Source: Christensenella sp. UBA7707
GTDB taxonomy: Bacteria; Bacillota; Clostridia; Christensenellales; CAG-138
DNA length: 7,225 bases
Assembly: GCA_002482435.1 (NCBI GenBank)
Contig: DLFZ01000160.1
Location: 1-7,225 of the forward strand
Direction: 5' to 3'
A program made the translations under genes and the position numbers. The notes under the pieces are model-generated. The model saw only the letters and a list, made by a program, of their open reading frames with translations, searched no databases and was not told the DNA's origin. This document shows positions 6,092 through 7,225 of the stretch, in pieces; positions within the stretch are counted from its first letter, which is position 1, and each line of letters opens with the position of its first letter.

Positions 6092-7225
6092 TTACGCCTC
6101 GTACGTCGTTGCGTGCGGGAAGTTCTTCCACGATCCACCCGCAAGGCGGTGGATCTCCTCCGTGGCGAGAAACCATTTCTCCACGGTTTCGTTTTCGGGA
6201 TAAAACTCGTAGAACTCGTTTTCCACAAAAGTGTAAAAACGGCTGATGTCGGTGCACATACCAAACGTTGGGAGCTGCGGGGGCTTGATATGAAACGAGA
6301 AGGCTTCGCCGTCGCGCGTGCCGTCGAAGCGGAAGCCCGTGCGGTCAAGGGTTAAAATACCCTCCCCGACCACCAAAGAGGTCGCCTGTTCCTTAAGGTA
6401 TTCAAACTTTGGAAGTACACCGAGGCGCACCTTTTCAACAAGGCGAAAACCCTCTTCTTTTACGGAGCGGTAAATGTGCTTGCGCTGCTGCTCAAACCAA
6501 GCTTGAAGGGTTTCGGGGATTACGCAGGTTTCGTCGAAATGCGTAAGGTTGTAGCGCTCATCGATCGACGCGCCGTTGCCGCAGTGAGAACAGCGCAGGG
6601 TGCTTCCTTCGCCCTTCATGTAAAATTCCTTACCGCATTTGGGGCACCAAAACAACAGCGTGTGGAGATTGTGCGCAACTCTTCCGCCGGAGGAAAAAGC
6701 AACCTGCTCTTTTTTGTTCCACGCGTAATCGTCGTGGTAAAGCGCCTCGTCGAGCTTTGCCTGCACTTGCTCGGCGCTCATCGCGGAAAGCTGCTTGGGC
6801 GAAAACAACTCGCAAACCGTCACCTCAACACGCCCGGGGCGTTCGTCGAGGCAATATTTGGTGTTGGTAAGGTAGCCGCCCGCAATTTTCATTTGCAGCA
6901 CGGGCACCTCAAAATGCTTCAAAAACTTGCCGCTGCCAATGGCAACAGGCTGATTCGCTCCTGAAATGGAGCTCATGCCCTCGGGGAAAAGAATCACTCG
7001 CCCACCCTTTTTGAGAATGCGCGAAACCGAACGGATGGTGTAAAGGTCGGGTACGAAGTTGCGCTTGGGGATTACCTGCATGAGACGGAAAATAAACGCG
7101 AGATGCGAACGGAAAAACTCGTTGTAGCCCGCAACAAAGCTCAGCGTATGCGGAAAAAACGCAAACCCCGCGTAAAGATAATCAAGCCTTGAGGCGTGGT
7201 TCGCTACGACGATGTAAGGCCCCTT
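6092..7225 (-). CDS. PlsC-type lysophospholipid acyltransferase with zinc ribbon, 5' partial
   Basis: The minus-strand frame stays open to the window edge at 7225 and stops at TAA (6092-6094), so 377 residues are visible and the start is outside. The Met at 7079-7081 is internal: upstream of it the frame reads GPYIVVANHASRLDY, which holds the catalytic NHxxxxD motif of PlsC-type acyltransferases (bases 7181-7201). The second motif is FPEGMSS (6968-6988), preceded by GGRVIL, a variant of the usual FPEGTRS. These enzymes move an acyl group to lysophosphatidate or similar lysophospholipids at the inner face of the membrane. After the acyltransferase domain comes a zinc ribbon, CPKC and CSHC separated by 14 residues (6581-6646), then about 165 residues of unrecognised C-terminal region rich in charged and aromatic residues. 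The gene is convergent with the polyphosphate operon and has its own terminator. The exact acceptor lipid cannot be told. Confidence 0.88.
   Translation of the reverse strand, partial: KGPYIVVANHASRLDYLYAGFAFFPHTLSFVAGYNEFFRSHLAFIFRLMQVIPKRNFVPDLYTIRSVSRILKKGGRVILFPEGMSSISGANQPVAIGSGKFLKHFEVPVLQMKIAGGYLTNTKYCLDERPGRVEVTVCELFSPKQLSAMSAEQVQAKLDEALYHDDYAWNKKEQVAFSSGGRVAHNLHTLLFWCPKCGKEFYMKGEGSTLRCSHCGNGASIDERYNLTHFDETCVIPETLQAWFEQQRKHIYRSVKEEGFRLVEKVRLGVLPKFEYLKEQATSLVVGEGILTLDRTGFRFDGTRDGEAFSFHIKPPQLPTFGMCTDISRFYTFVENEFYEFYPENETVEKWFLATEEIHRLAGGSWKNFPHATTYEA

Noticed and set aside
5944..6246. Plus-strand 100-residue frame starting in the gap
   Set aside because: It has no ribosome binding site or promoter, passes through a 15-bp terminator stem, and is mostly antisense to the acyltransferase gene.
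5803..6348. Minus-strand 181-residue frame crossing the intergenic gap
   Set aside because: It runs through both terminators and overlaps the end of the acyltransferase gene in another frame. The translation is Arg/Ser/Thr-rich and resembles no protein. It may be a by-product of an intergenic repeat.

Overview
The window looks like a piece of a Gram-positive, probably clostridial (Oscillospiraceae/Ruminococcaceae-like), chromosome. The grounds are strong AGGAGG-type ribosome binding sites, sigma-A-type promoters, a TTG start, moderately GC-rich codons, and a gene set (CotH-type kinase, VTC-domain polymerase, DUF4956 membrane protein, zinc-ribbon acyltransferase) that I associate with Firmicutes. 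No marker fixes the genus, so this placement is inference.

Layout: (1) Bases 1-1092 (+) encode a protein with a C-terminal GyrI-like effector-binding domain; its start lies at the window edge and may be incomplete. (2) Bases 1093-1349 are non-coding, with no convincing terminator, and end in a good promoter (TTGCCA-17 bp-TAGAAT with an extended -10). (3) Bases 1350-5786 (+) hold a three-gene operon. The first gene encodes a large exported or membrane-anchored protein with three lamin-tail domains, a chitobiase-like beta-sandwich and a CotH kinase domain. The second encodes a VTC/TTM-family polyphosphate polymerase and overlaps the first by four bases. The third encodes a DUF4956 membrane protein, which also seems to have its own promoter overlapping the stop codon of the VTC gene. 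(4) Bases 5787-6091 are non-coding and lie between convergent genes. They hold a strong bidirectional terminator, a run of four further inverted repeats, and a second strong terminator for the opposite strand. (5) Bases 6092-7225 (-) encode a PlsC-type lysophospholipid acyltransferase with a zinc ribbon; its N-terminus lies beyond the window.

How the genes may work together: the VTC protein keeps the basic and acidic residues expected of a polyphosphate-polymerising TTM tunnel. The DUF4956 protein is a multi-span membrane protein with a conserved basic loop, and could act like the membrane subunit of the yeast VTC complex. The CotH protein would sit outside the membrane. The most interesting reading is a membrane-coupled polyphosphate system whose polymer is delivered to the cell surface, perhaps serving an extracellular CotH kinase that has no ATP there. 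The domain assignments are well supported; the joint function is inference.
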